Shown: piece by piece, positions 8,306 to 18,230 of the stretch | How positions within the stretch are numbered: position 1 is the stretch's first letter | Layout: each line of letters opens with the position of its first letter | NCBI RefSeq assembly: GCF_018119395.1 | Contig: NZ_JAGPWD010000002.1 | Span: 186,001-250,000, forward strand | Source: Massilia sp. ZL223 | Lineage (GTDB): Bacteria; Pseudomonadota; Gammaproteobacteria; Burkholderiales; Burkholderiaceae_D | Reading direction: 5' to 3' | DNA length: 64,000 nt | Notes under the pieces: model-generated | Seen by the model: the letters and a program-made list of their open reading frames with translations, nothing else | Databases searched by the model: none | Told to the model about the DNA's origin: nothing | Translations under genes and position numbers: made by a program

Positions 8306-8332
8306 GACGTTTCAGCCTCCATGTCTGTGACA
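8306..8332 (-). promoter_or_regulatory. ECF41-type promoter of the AhpD-like copy 2 / sigma factor copy 2 operon
   Basis: Minus-strand TGTCACA (8332-8326), 16-base spacer, CGTC (8309-8306). This is the third exact TGTCACA-N16-CGTC site in the window. It lies about 40 bases upstream of the ATG at 8266. Confidence 0.85.
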
Positions 8333-8356
8333 GCTTTTTTCCCACTAGCGCAAAAA

Positions 8357-8444
8357 CGTCGTCCCCGCGCAGGCGGGGACCCAAGTTTGCATGCGTATCG
8401 ATAACGCCGGCAGCACTTGGATCCCCGCCTGCGCGGGGACGACG
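8357..8444. repeat. Inverted pair of REP-like palindromic elements
   Basis: Two 29-base elements (8357-8385 and 8416-8444) are reverse complements with one mismatch, separated by 30 bases. Each contains the inner palindrome GTCCCCGC..GCGGGGAC. Near-identical elements occur at 21784-21807 and 21863-21891. The arrangement between convergent genes (hemB and the ECF41 operon promoter side) resembles REP/BIME units that are scattered through intergenic regions. Confidence 0.75.
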
Positions 8445-8466
8445 GATGTTCTTACGTAGCTGGTGC

Positions 8467-10199
<1,733 letters not shown>

Positions 10200-10246
10200 G
10201 GAAAGAGGTGTAAGTGACAACAGAATGGCGATAAGGAAACAAAGCT

Positions 10247-10256
10247 ATTGTACAAT
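10247..10256. promoter_or_regulatory. Palindromic -10 candidate between engB and cytochrome c4
   Basis: ATTGTACAAT is a perfect palindrome, so TACAAT reads as a -10-like hexamer on both strands in the 160-base divergent gap. No good -35 was found on either side, so the call is weak. Confidence 0.3.
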
Positions 10257-10359
10257 AAGGGGTTGTTTGCCGCTCCAGGAAGGGGAACCCCAAGGGGCGG
10301 CCGGTAAGGCCGCTGCACTGACATTCCGATTTTGTTTTCGACTTTTTCAGGGTGCTTGA

Positions 10360-11022
10360 ATGAATCGTTTGACGTTTGCGTTGGTGAAATCTCTGTTTGC
10401 CCTGGCTGTCTGCGGTAGTGCTGCTGTCGCGGCCGAAGCACCGAAGGCCGCCGCTGCCAAGCCGGATCCGGCCAAAGGCGGCACCCTGTACGACGCCGGC
10501 GACGCCGCGCGCGGCCTGCCGGCCTGCATGTCCTGCCATGGCGCCGCAGGCAACTCGACCATCGTGGCCAATCCCAAGCTGGCTGGCCAGATCGACGCTT
10601 ACACCTACAAGCAGCTGGTCGACTTCACCACCCCGCAACGCCAGAACCCGGTCATGACGACCTACGCCAAGATGCTGACGGACGACGAGAAGAAGCACAT
10701 CGCCGCCTACCTTGGCACCCAGAAGCAGAAACCGGGCGCCGCCAAGAACAAGGATACCGTGGAACTGGGTCGCAAGATCTACCGCGGCGGCATCGCCGAG
10801 AAGGGCGTCGCCGCCTGCGCAAGCTGCCATGGCGCCACCGGCAGCGGCATCCCGGCGCAATACCCGCGCCTGTCCGGCCAGCACCAGGATTACACCTACG
10901 CCCAGCTGGAAAACTTCAAGAACGGCGCACGCAAGAACAGCATCCAGATGACCACGCTGGCGCAGCGCATGTCGCCGGAAGAAATGAAGGCCGTGGCGGA
11001 TTACATCGCCGGCCTGAAATAA
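10360..11022 (+). CDS. Cytochrome c4 (dihaem)
   Basis: A 220-residue periplasmic electron carrier with a Sec signal peptide (cleavage near AAVA-AEA, residue 25) and two class I cytochrome c domains. Each has a haem-binding CxxCH: CMSCH near residue 63 and CASCH near 156. Axial methionines are likely in 'NPVMTTYAKML' and 'IQMTTLAQRM'. Cytochrome c4 delivers electrons to terminal oxidases. It stands directly upstream of resB-ccsB, which attach haem to such proteins, and a terminator-like hairpin separates them. Confidence 0.95.
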   Translation: MNRLTFALVKSLFALAVCGSAAVAAEAPKAAAAKPDPAKGGTLYDAGDAARGLPACMSCHGAAGNSTIVANPKLAGQIDAYTYKQLVDFTTPQRQNPVMTTYAKMLTDDEKKHIAAYLGTQKQKPGAAKNKDTVELGRKIYRGGIAEKGVAACASCHGATGSGIPAQYPRLSGQHQDYTYAQLENFKNGARKNSIQMTTLAQRMSPEEMKAVADYIAGLK

Positions 11023-11043
11023 GCGGCGCACCATAGGAAATAG

Positions 11044-11078
11044 AAAGGGCGGCGGCGTCGAGCTGGCTGCCCTTTTTG
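11044..11078 (+). terminator. Terminator-like hairpin after cytochrome c4
   Basis: AAAGGGC (11044-11050) pairs with GCCCTTT (11069-11075), followed by further T residues. The inner loop is long and only partly paired, so termination may be incomplete and resB may be partly co-transcribed. Confidence 0.55.
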
Positions 11079-11121
11079 CTGTATGCTCAGGCGTTTGCGC
11101 GCCTCATGTGAGTAGTGGAAG

Positions 11122-13212
11122 ATGAGTACCACCGGAATTGAACTGAAGACCCGCCGCCGTGGCCTGGCCGAGGCGGTCGAGCTGGTCTCGTCGATGCGTT
11201 TCGCGATCAGCCTGCTGACGATCATCGCCATCGCCTCGATGATCGGCACCGTGCTCAAGCAGAACGAGCCGATGCCCAATTACGTCAACCAGTTCGGCCC
11301 GTTCTGGTTCGAAGTGTTCGGCAAGCTGGGCCTGTACAGCGTGTATTCGAGCTGGTGGTTCCTGCTGATCCTGGTCACCCTGATCGTCTCCACCGGCCTG
11401 TGCGTGGTGCGCAATACGCCCAAGATGCTGCGCGACATGCGCAGCTGGCGCGAACAGGTGCGCGAAGTCTCGCTGCGCAACTTCCACCACAAGGTCGAAT
11501 GGCTGGCGCCCCTGAAGCGCGCCGACCTGGCCGCCCAGACCGCGGCGCGCCTGCGCCATGCCGGCTACGCCACCAGGATCGTCGAGAAGGACGGCGGGGT
11601 GCTGGTGGCGGCCAAGAAAGGCGCCGGCAACAAGTTCGGCTATATCTTCGCGCACTCGGCCATCATCGTGATCCTGCTGGGCGGCATGCTCGATTCCGAG
11701 CTGCCGGTGCGCTTCCAGCAGTGGTTCCTTGGCAAAACCCCGTTCACGGGCGGCGGCGTGATCGCCCAGATTCCCGCCCAGCACCGCCTGAGCGTGGCCA
11801 ACCCCAGCTTCCGCGGCAACACGGCGATCGCCGAAGGCCAGACCACCCATACCGCCATCCTGACCCAGCCGAACGGCGTGCTGGTGCAGGAGCTGCCGTT
11901 CTCCATCGAGCTGAAGAAATTCATCATCGAGTTCTACTCGACCGGCGCACCCAAGCTGTTCGCCAGCGAAGTGGTGGTGCGCGACCTCGAGAACGGCCAT
12001 ACCTTCCCGGCCAGCATCAAGGTCAACCAGCCCCTGATCTACAAGGGCATCGCCGTCTACCAGTCGAGCTTCGACGACGGCGGCAGCAAGCTCAAGCTGA
12101 CTGGCCACCCGATGGCGGGCAACAGCGCCGAGCCCTTCCAGCTCACCGGCGAAGTCAACGGTTCCACCGAGCTGAAGGCCGGCGGCGAGACCTATGCCGT
12201 CGAATGGTCGGGCTTCCGTCCGTTCAACGTCGAGAACGTGAACGCCAGCGGCGACGTGCGCGCCGTCAAGAAGGGCGAATCCTTCGAGGAGCAGTTCGCG
12301 TCCACCCTCGGCAAGGCCTCCGGCTCGGCCGCCAAGAATGCCAACAGCAAGGATTTCAAGAACGTCGGCCCGAGCGTGCAGTATAAGCTGCGCGACAAGA
12401 CCGGCCAGGCGCGCGAATTCCTGAACTACATGCAGCCGGTGACCCTGGAAGGATCGCAGGTCTACCTGGCCGGCGTGCGCTCCAGCCCGGCTGAGCAGTT
12501 CAGCTTCCTGCGCATTCCGGCCGACGACAAGTACGGCGTGGGCGACTGGATGCGCCTGCGCGCCGCCCTGAATGATCCGAAGGCGCGCGCCGAAGCGGCG
12601 CGGCGCTACGCCCAGCGTGCGCTGGCGCCGGAACAGCGCGACGGCGCCCTGGCGTCCCAGCTCCAGGAATCGAGCGCCCGCACCCTGGAGATCTTCTCCG
12701 GCGAGGGCAGCGGGCGCGGCGGCTTCGTGGCCGTGGCCCAGTTCCTGGAAAAGATTCCCCAGGCCGAACAGGAAAAGGCCGCCAATATCTTCATGAAGAT
12801 GCTCAACGGCACCTTGTGGGAGCTGTGGCAGGTCGCGCGCGCCCAGGCCGGCAGCGCGCCCGCCGAGCCGACCGAGGCCAACGGCCGCTTCCTGCAGCTG
12901 GCCACCAATGCGCTCTCGGACAGCTTCCTGTACGGCGCCCCGGTCTACCTGCAATTGGAAGAATTCAACGAGATCAAGGCCTCGGTGCTCCAGCTGACCC
13001 GTTCGCCGGGCAAGAGCGTGGTTTACCTGGGCTGTCTGCTGCTGGTAGCCGGCGTGTTCGCAATGTTTTATATTCGTGAACGACGCATGTGGGTCTGGGT
13101 GACCGAGCACGAGGGCGGCGCCCACGCGCTGATGGCGATGAGCACCCAGCGCAAGACGCTCGACTTCGAGCGCGAATTTGACGAACTGAAAGCCAAGCTG
13201 CCGCAAGCTTAA
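11122..13212 (+). CDS. resB: Cytochrome c biogenesis protein ResB
   Basis: A 696-residue membrane protein of the System II cytochrome c maturation pathway. ResB (Ccs1) and CcsB/ResC together move haem across the membrane and attach it to apocytochrome CxxCH motifs. Membrane segments are seen near residues 25-50, 75-100 and 175-195, and a last one near 635-655 (VVYLGCLLLVAGVFAMFYI), with a large periplasmic domain of about 430 residues between. It is followed 23 bases later by ccsB, and cytochrome c4 is just upstream. Confidence 0.94.
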   Translation: MSTTGIELKTRRRGLAEAVELVSSMRFAISLLTIIAIASMIGTVLKQNEPMPNYVNQFGPFWFEVFGKLGLYSVYSSWWFLLILVTLIVSTGLCVVRNTPKMLRDMRSWREQVREVSLRNFHHKVEWLAPLKRADLAAQTAARLRHAGYATRIVEKDGGVLVAAKKGAGNKFGYIFAHSAIIVILLGGMLDSELPVRFQQWFLGKTPFTGGGVIAQIPAQHRLSVANPSFRGNTAIAEGQTTHTAILTQPNGVLVQELPFSIELKKFIIEFYSTGAPKLFASEVVVRDLENGHTFPASIKVNQPLIYKGIAVYQSSFDDGGSKLKLTGHPMAGNSAEPFQLTGEVNGSTELKAGGETYAVEWSGFRPFNVENVNASGDVRAVKKGESFEEQFASTLGKASGSAAKNANSKDFKNVGPSVQYKLRDKTGQAREFLNYMQPVTLEGSQVYLAGVRSSPAEQFSFLRIPADDKYGVGDWMRLRAALNDPKARAEAARRYAQRALAPEQRDGALASQLQESSARTLEIFSGEGSGRGGFVAVAQFLEKIPQAEQEKAANIFMKMLNGTLWELWQVARAQAGSAPAEPTEANGRFLQLATNALSDSFLYGAPVYLQLEEFNEIKASVLQLTRSPGKSVVYLGCLLLVAGVFAMFYIRERRMWVWVTEHEGGAHALMAMSTQRKTLDFEREFDELKAKLPQA

Positions 13213-13235
13213 GCGGCAGCGGCCTGGAGAACACC

Positions 13236-14393
13236 ATGGAATTGTCCCAAGCAAGCCAGTCCACCTACCAGGAAGAGCCGGGCTACTTCCGCCGCCTGAA
13301 CGCCGTCGACTGGGTCTACGCCCTGGCCCTGTGCGCGGCGGCGCTGTTCGCGCTGAACCGCTACGCGGACTACATGGACATCTACGAAAAGGCCATCCTG
13401 CTGTGCACCGCGCCGGTATTCGCGGCGCTGGGCTGGCACTGGAAGCCGATGCGCTGGCTGCTGCCCCTGGTGGGCGCGCTGTCGCTGTGGGCGATTTCGC
13501 TGTACGACGGCTCGCTGGCGGCCGCCAACCAGAAATTCTTCCTCAAGTACATGCTGTCGAGCCAGTCCGCGATCCTGTGGATGAGCGCGCTGTTCGTGTT
13601 CTCGACCGTGTTCTACTGGGTCGGCCTGCTCAGCCGCGGCAGCTTCGGCAGCGGCGCCGGCGCCAACCTGTGCTGGGCCGGCGTGGTGCTGGGCGCCACC
13701 GGCATGATGGTGCGCTGGTACGAGTCCTACCTGATCGGGCCGGACGTGGGCCATATCCCGGTGTCGAACCTGTACGAAGTGTTCATCCTGTTCGCCCTGA
13801 TCACGGCCCTGTTCTACCTGTACTACGAAGGCCGCTACGCCACCCGCCAGCTGGGCGCCTTCGTGATGCTGATCATCTCGGCCGCGGTCGCCTTCCTGCT
13901 GTGGTACACCGTGTCGCGCGACGCCGCCGACATCCAGCCGCTGGTGCCGGCGCTGCAGAGCTGGTGGATGAAGATCCACGTGCCGGCCAATTTCATCGGC
14001 TACGGCACCTTCGCGCTGGCCGCCATGGTCGGCACCGCCTACCTGCTCAAGTCGCACGGCATCCTGGCCGACCGCCTGCCCGCGCTGGAAGTGCTGGACG
14101 ACGTGATGTACAAGTCGATCTCGGTCGGTTTCGCCTTCTTCACGGTCGCCACCATCCTGGGCGCGCTGTGGGCGGCCGAGGCCTGGGGCGGCTACTGGTC
14201 CTGGGACCCGAAGGAGACCTGGGCGCTGATCGTCTGGCTCAACTACGCGGCCTGGCTGCACATGCGCCTGATGTCCGGCTTGCGCGGCCGCATGGCGGCG
14301 TGGTGGGCGCTGGTCGGCCTGCTGGTGACGACCTTCGCCTTCCTGGGCGTGAACATGTTCCTGTCGGGCCTGCATTCCTACGGGGCGCTGTAA
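13236..14393 (+). CDS. ccsB: Cytochrome c biogenesis protein CcsB (ResC/CcsA family)
   Basis: A 385-residue polytopic protein with about eight to ten membrane segments. The haem-handling WWD signature is present as GGYWSWDPKETWAL near residue 325, with external histidines in the flanking loops (for example GHIPVSN, KIHVPANF, LHMRLM). It is the partner of ResB in System II haem delivery and ligation. The start ATG is preceded by GGAGA. The resB-ccsB operon is independent of the Ccm (System I) genes, none of which are in the window. Confidence 0.95.
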   Translation: MELSQASQSTYQEEPGYFRRLNAVDWVYALALCAAALFALNRYADYMDIYEKAILLCTAPVFAALGWHWKPMRWLLPLVGALSLWAISLYDGSLAAANQKFFLKYMLSSQSAILWMSALFVFSTVFYWVGLLSRGSFGSGAGANLCWAGVVLGATGMMVRWYESYLIGPDVGHIPVSNLYEVFILFALITALFYLYYEGRYATRQLGAFVMLIISAAVAFLLWYTVSRDAADIQPLVPALQSWWMKIHVPANFIGYGTFALAAMVGTAYLLKSHGILADRLPALEVLDDVMYKSISVGFAFFTVATILGALWAAEAWGGYWSWDPKETWALIVWLNYAAWLHMRLMSGLRGRMAAWWALVGLLVTTFAFLGVNMFLSGLHSYGAL

Positions 14394-14403
14394 GCCGGCC
14401 GCC

Positions 14404-15021
14404 GTGGATCACGCGTCCATCGCCTCGGCCTACGACGCCTTGGCCGAGCGCTGGACCGATGCGGCATTCGACCCCAGCAACGGCCTGCGCCTGCACGCGC
14501 AGGCCTTGTCGTTTTTGGAAGCCGCGAAGGGCCGGGCGCTGAGCGTCGGCTGCGGCTGCAATACCCGCTTCAATCCGCTGCTGCGCGAACGCGGCTTGCG
14601 CCTCGAAGGCATCGACATCTCGGCGCGCATGCTGGCGCTGGCCAGGCAGGCCGATCCCGATGTCGTGCTGTACCACGCCGATGTCTGCGCATGGCGGCCC
14701 CCGCACGCCTACCGCTTCATCTCGGCCTGGGACAGCATCTGGCATATCCGGCTGGACCGGCAGCGACCGCTGATGCTGAAGCTCATGCGCGCGCTCGAAC
14801 CCGGCGGCGTCTTCCTCTTCTCCGCAGGCGGGCTCGACGAGCCGAGCGAGCACACCGACGCGGCAATGGGGCCGGAGGTCTATTACGGCACGCTCGGGAT
14901 ACCGGGACTGCTCGGCGTCGTCAGGGAGGCCGGCTGCATGCTCCGGCATCTCGAATTCGACCAGCTGCCTGAAAAGCACCTCTGCATCGTCGTCCAGCGC
15001 CCGGCTTGCGGCATCGGCTAG
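14404..15021 (+). CDS. Class I SAM-dependent methyltransferase
   Basis: A 205-residue protein with a Rossmann-like methyltransferase fold. Motif I is SVGCGCNTRF near residue 45, followed by LEGIDISARML (acidic end of beta 2), HADVCAW, FISAWDSIWHI and ALEPGGVFLFSAGG. The substrate is unknown. The only good start is the GTG at 14404, ten bases after the ccsB stop, so it may be the last gene of that operon. Its stop overlaps the convergent GFA-family gene by four bases. Confidence 0.85.
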   Translation: MDHASIASAYDALAERWTDAAFDPSNGLRLHAQALSFLEAAKGRALSVGCGCNTRFNPLLRERGLRLEGIDISARMLALARQADPDVVLYHADVCAWRPPHAYRFISAWDSIWHIRLDRQRPLMLKLMRALEPGGVFLFSAGGLDEPSEHTDAAMGPEVYYGTLGIPGLLGVVREAGCMLRHLEFDQLPEKHLCIVVQRPACGIG

Positions 15022-15410
15022 TCTTCCGTGCGGCCCCGGCCCTCGCGATTGCCTTCGTAATGCCGCGCCAGCGGAAAGGCCGGCAGCCAGGATTCGCGCC
15101 GGACGGTCCAGTTCTCGTAGGTCGGCATTAACTGGTCGGGCGCGTCCAGGGCGCCCAGGTGCACCTCGGTCTCGTCCCCGCTGCGCGCGAACACGGAAGA
15201 GCCGCAGCGCGGGCAGAAGTGCCGCCCGGCGTAGTCGCGCGTCTCGCCGTCGACCTCGACCGCATCCCGGGGGAAGACCGCGGCGGCGTAGAACAGGGCG
15301 CCGTGATGCTTGCGGCAATCGAGGCAATGGCAAAGACCCACGCGGTAGGGACGTCCCGTCGCCACCAGGCGAACGCCGCCGCACAGGCAGCCGCCAGTGA
15401 ATCGGTCCAT
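15018..15410 (-). CDS. GFA family protein (glutathione-dependent formaldehyde-activating enzyme-like)
   Basis: A 130-residue protein of the Gfa/CENP-V fold. The zinc ligands are conserved: CLCGG (C8, C10), CHCLDC (C27, C29, C32) and CPRC (C66, C69). Family members were linked to glutathione-formaldehyde adducts, but most are of unknown substrate. It overlaps the methyltransferase 3' end by four bases in convergent orientation. Confidence 0.9.
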   Translation of the reverse strand: MDRFTGGCLCGGVRLVATGRPYRVGLCHCLDCRKHHGALFYAAAVFPRDAVEVDGETRDYAGRHFCPRCGSSVFARSGDETEVHLGALDAPDQLMPTYENWTVRRESWLPAFPLARHYEGNREGRGRTED

Positions 15411-15584
15411 GCGATGTCTCCTTGTATTCCTTCAGGGAGTTCCGCGCCGCCTTTCGACGCCCGATCCAGGTGCTTTGTGCCACGGATCTCGTGCATTGTC
15501 GGCATCTGGAACTGCCCGGCCCGCTCTCTGCCTACTATCTTGCTGCAAACAAGGCTTCATGACAAACGTAAAGGAGAGAAAACC

Positions 15585-16001
15585 ATGATCGAGAGCTTCT
15601 TTGGCGTGTTCACGCTGGCGATCGTCGAGTTGTGGGCGGCCATCCCGCTGGGGATCCACCTGAAGCTGCATCCCGGCTTGCTGATTGTCGCAGCCTCGAC
15701 GGGCGCATGCCTGGGCGCCGTGATCGCGATGTTTTTAGGAAATGGCCTGCGCCGCCTGATGTTCTGGCGCAAGAGTGAAAGCAAAGAGGGTGGGCGCCTT
15801 TCGCAGTGGCTGGCCGCGAAAGGGCCATGGGCGATCGGCTTGCTGGGCTCATTGCTCATCGGACCTGTCTTGTCGGCTGGCCTTGCAGGAGCGATCGGCT
15901 TGCCGCGGGCTTTCTCACTGGCGCTGCTGGCGGCCGGCATCGTCTTCTGGACGGTGAGCTTCAGCATGCTGGGCACATTCGGACTGGCGGCGCTGCGTTG
16001 A
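15585..16001 (+). CDS. Small membrane protein, possibly of the 'small multidrug export' family
   Basis: A 138-residue protein with about four membrane segments: near residues 3-24, 30-52, 83-105 and 110-135. Its pattern (ELWAAIPLGIHLKLHPG at the start, GLLGSLLIGPVLSAGLAGAIGLP in the second half) resembles the putative small multidrug export proteins, but that family name itself has little functional proof. AAGGAGAG lies just upstream of the ATG, which fixes the start although the frame is open from 15159. Confidence 0.7.
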   Translation: MIESFFGVFTLAIVELWAAIPLGIHLKLHPGLLIVAASTGACLGAVIAMFLGNGLRRLMFWRKSESKEGGRLSQWLAAKGPWAIGLLGSLLIGPVLSAGLAGAIGLPRAFSLALLAAGIVFWTVSFSMLGTFGLAALR

Positions 16002-16026
16002 CCGAAGCGGGTGGTATGCTTCGTCC

Positions 16027-16374
16027 ATGACTACCGATTCCGATATTGAACTGTCCGGCGCCTTCCAGGCCCGGGACAGCAGCGGCCGTACCCTCGACGT
16101 CAAGGCGATTCGCATCTTCGACGAGGGTTACGGGATCATCGACGTGTACGTGGAGTTCGCGAAGAAGCTCGAGCCCGGCGCCTACAAGGACACAGTGCTG
16201 GTGCGGCAGATCATCGACCGTCTGCGCGCGGTCGGGTACAAGGGGCCGGACTTCGGGCACAGCGATCCGGGCCTGCAGGAAAGCCGCCTGATCGTGCTCG
16301 AGGCGCCCGAGGAATTCGCGGCCTTCGCCAAGAGCCGGGGCTGGAAGAACCTGGCGGAAGACTTCGACGAATAA
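16027..16374 (+). CDS. Hypothetical protein
   Basis: A 115-residue soluble, acidic protein with no signal or membrane segment. It contains EFAKKLEPGAYKDTVLVRQI and YKGPDFGHSDPGLQ, and ends EDFDE. I do not recognise a family. It starts 25 bases after the small membrane protein and may be co-transcribed with it. Confidence 0.65.
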   Translation: MTTDSDIELSGAFQARDSSGRTLDVKAIRIFDEGYGIIDVYVEFAKKLEPGAYKDTVLVRQIIDRLRAVGYKGPDFGHSDPGLQESRLIVLEAPEEFAAFAKSRGWKNLAEDFDE

Positions 16375-16436
16375 GCCTTGCGGCCGCAGCCCGCATGGCC
16401 GAAAGCAGCGCCGGCCGACGCGCGAGGAGGGGGGAG

Positions 16437-17432
16437 ATGAAAACCGCAGTCTTCAGCGCGCGCCGCTACGACAAGTCGATGCTGGCGGACGCCAACCGCG
16501 ATGCCGGCCATGAACTGGTCTTTTTCGAGGACCGCCTCAGCGCCGCCACCGCTCCCCTGGCCGCGGGATGCGAGGCCGTCTGCGTGTTCGTCAACGACAG
16601 CGTCGACGCCGAGGTCCTGGCCATCCTGGCCACCCAGGGCACGCGCCTGGTCGCGACACGCTCCACCGGGTATAACCAGATCGACACGGCGGCCGCCACG
16701 CAACATGGCATCGCCGTCGTCCGCGTCACCGATTATTCGCCGTATTCCGTGGCCGAATTCGCCGTCGGCCTGCTGCTGGCCGTGAACAGGAAGATCGCGC
16801 GCGCCAGCGCCCGCACCCGCGACGGCAACTTCGACCTCGAGGGCCTGATGGGTTTCGACCTGAACGGCAAGACGGTCGGCGTCATCGGCACCGGCAAGAT
16901 CGGGGCGATCTTCGCACGCATCATGCTGGGCTTCGGCTGCACGGTCCTGGGCTACGACCCCTATCCCAGCGCCGCATTCGAAGCGCTGGGCGCGCGCTAC
17001 GTCCCTGTCGGGGAATTATTGTCCTGCAGCGATGTCGTGTCCCTGCACTGTCCCTTGACCGAACAGACCAGGCACATCGTGAACGGCGACAGCCTGGCGC
17101 GCGCCAAGCGCGGCAGCGTACTGATCAACACCAGCCGTGGCGGGCTGATCGATACGGAAGCGGCCATCGGCGCGCTCAAGACCGGGCAACTGGGCGGCCT
17201 GGCGATCGACGTCTACGAACAGGAAGCCAATCTGTTCTTCCAGGATTTGTCGTCCACCATCATTTGCGACGACGTGATCCAGCGCCTGGTTTCCTTTCCG
17301 AACGTAATCGTCACCGGCCACCAGGCTTTCTTCACCGTCGAAGCCATCGGCCAGATCATGCAGACCACCATCGCCAGCCTGACGGCCTTCGAACGCGGCG
17401 AGGAACTCGTCAACCGGGTGCCGCCCGCCTGA
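16437..17432 (+). CDS. ldhA: D-lactate dehydrogenase / D-isomer 2-hydroxyacid dehydrogenase
   Basis: A 331-residue NAD-dependent enzyme interconverting D-lactate and pyruvate or a close 2-hydroxyacid. The NAD-binding motif is GVIGTGKIG near residue 150. The catalytic Arg lies in INTSRGGLID, the Glu follows in the Rossmann domain (VYEQEANLFF), and the catalytic His lies in VTGHQAFFT near residue 296. The VYE..E..LFF segment fits fermentative D-lactate dehydrogenases rather than glycerate dehydrogenases. The ATG at 16437 is preceded by GAGGAGGGGGGAG; an upstream ATG at 16395 is in frame but less likely. Confidence 0.9.
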   Translation: MKTAVFSARRYDKSMLADANRDAGHELVFFEDRLSAATAPLAAGCEAVCVFVNDSVDAEVLAILATQGTRLVATRSTGYNQIDTAAATQHGIAVVRVTDYSPYSVAEFAVGLLLAVNRKIARASARTRDGNFDLEGLMGFDLNGKTVGVIGTGKIGAIFARIMLGFGCTVLGYDPYPSAAFEALGARYVPVGELLSCSDVVSLHCPLTEQTRHIVNGDSLARAKRGSVLINTSRGGLIDTEAAIGALKTGQLGGLAIDVYEQEANLFFQDLSSTIICDDVIQRLVSFPNVIVTGHQAFFTVEAIGQIMQTTIASLTAFERGEELVNRVPPA

Positions 17433-17633
17433 CATCATTTCGTGCGGCTATGACGGTCTCCGGTTCGAGACAGTTTCGTGATGCTTTTGCCCGCAACCCT
17501 TGTCCTGGAGGGACGCCGGACTAGACTGAATTATCCGCAAGCGCAGTGCCGGCTTTGCGGCATCCGACGCCCGCCACGAGGCTGATCCGGCGTGACGCCT
17601 GTCCAAAGGTAACTGCTTTGCGAAGGAACGATC

Positions 17634-18056
17634 ATGCGACGCTTATCTCTCCTGATACCCGCATCCCTGCTGGTGTTCGCCGCCGGCGCCGGTGCGCAGA
17701 CCCAACCCTACCCACCGCCCGACACGGCGCCGATCTCGACCGTGACGGTGACGGCCGCCCCTGCCAAGCCGATCCGGCTCAGGACCGAGGAAGTCAAGCG
17801 GATTGCCGGTGCCTACGACATGGAGAACGGCTGGCATTTGAAAGTCGACGCCAGGCCGCAATACATCGACGCGACCATCGACAAGGAAAAGCCGATGCGG
17901 CTGCGCGCGGTCTCGAAAAACAAATTCGTTTCCGGCGATGGCAACGTGACCATGGAATTCAACCAGGACACGGGCGACGACATGAAGCTGAGCTACATAC
18001 CCGACCCCAGCAAGCCATCGATGGTGTCGATCCCCGCGCAGAGGAGCAAGCGCTGA
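17634..18056 (+). CDS. Hypothetical secreted protein
   Basis: A 140-residue protein with a Sec signal peptide (MRRLSLLIPASLLVFAAGAGAQ, cleavage near residue 21), then a proline-rich linker and a small domain containing GAYDMENGWHLKV and FVSGDGNVTMEFNQDTGDD. The family is not recognised. It is probably periplasmic. The gene stands alone, followed by a clear terminator. Confidence 0.7.
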   Translation: MRRLSLLIPASLLVFAAGAGAQTQPYPPPDTAPISTVTVTAAPAKPIRLRTEEVKRIAGAYDMENGWHLKVDARPQYIDATIDKEKPMRLRAVSKNKFVSGDGNVTMEFNQDTGDDMKLSYIPDPSKPSMVSIPAQRSKR

Positions 18057-18083
18057 GCGCCTGGCATCGGGCAGCGAAGCTGG

Positions 18084-18111
18084 AACGCCAACCGCCGGGG
18101 TTGGCGTTTTT
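18084..18111 (+). terminator. Rho-independent terminator
   Basis: AACGCCAA (18084-18091) and TTGGCGTT (18101-18108) form a perfect 8-bp stem with a 9-base loop, followed by T residues. It ends the unit of the secreted hypothetical protein and isolates msrPQ. Confidence 0.85.
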
Positions 18112-18230
18112 CCTGGAGGCTCCCTTGTCCCGTTCCTGCCGCGCTTCTGCGGCTGAGTATGTTGGCGCACTAACGTTCTTTTAAGCCAATCCGTGTAAGC
18201 TGAAGTTTCTCTCTGCTTGCGGGGTCCATC

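Noticed and set aside
11104..13254. 716-residue open frame opposite resB
   Set aside because: It is the antisense shadow of resB in high-GC sequence; the translation is His/Gln/Ala/Gly-rich with no motifs.
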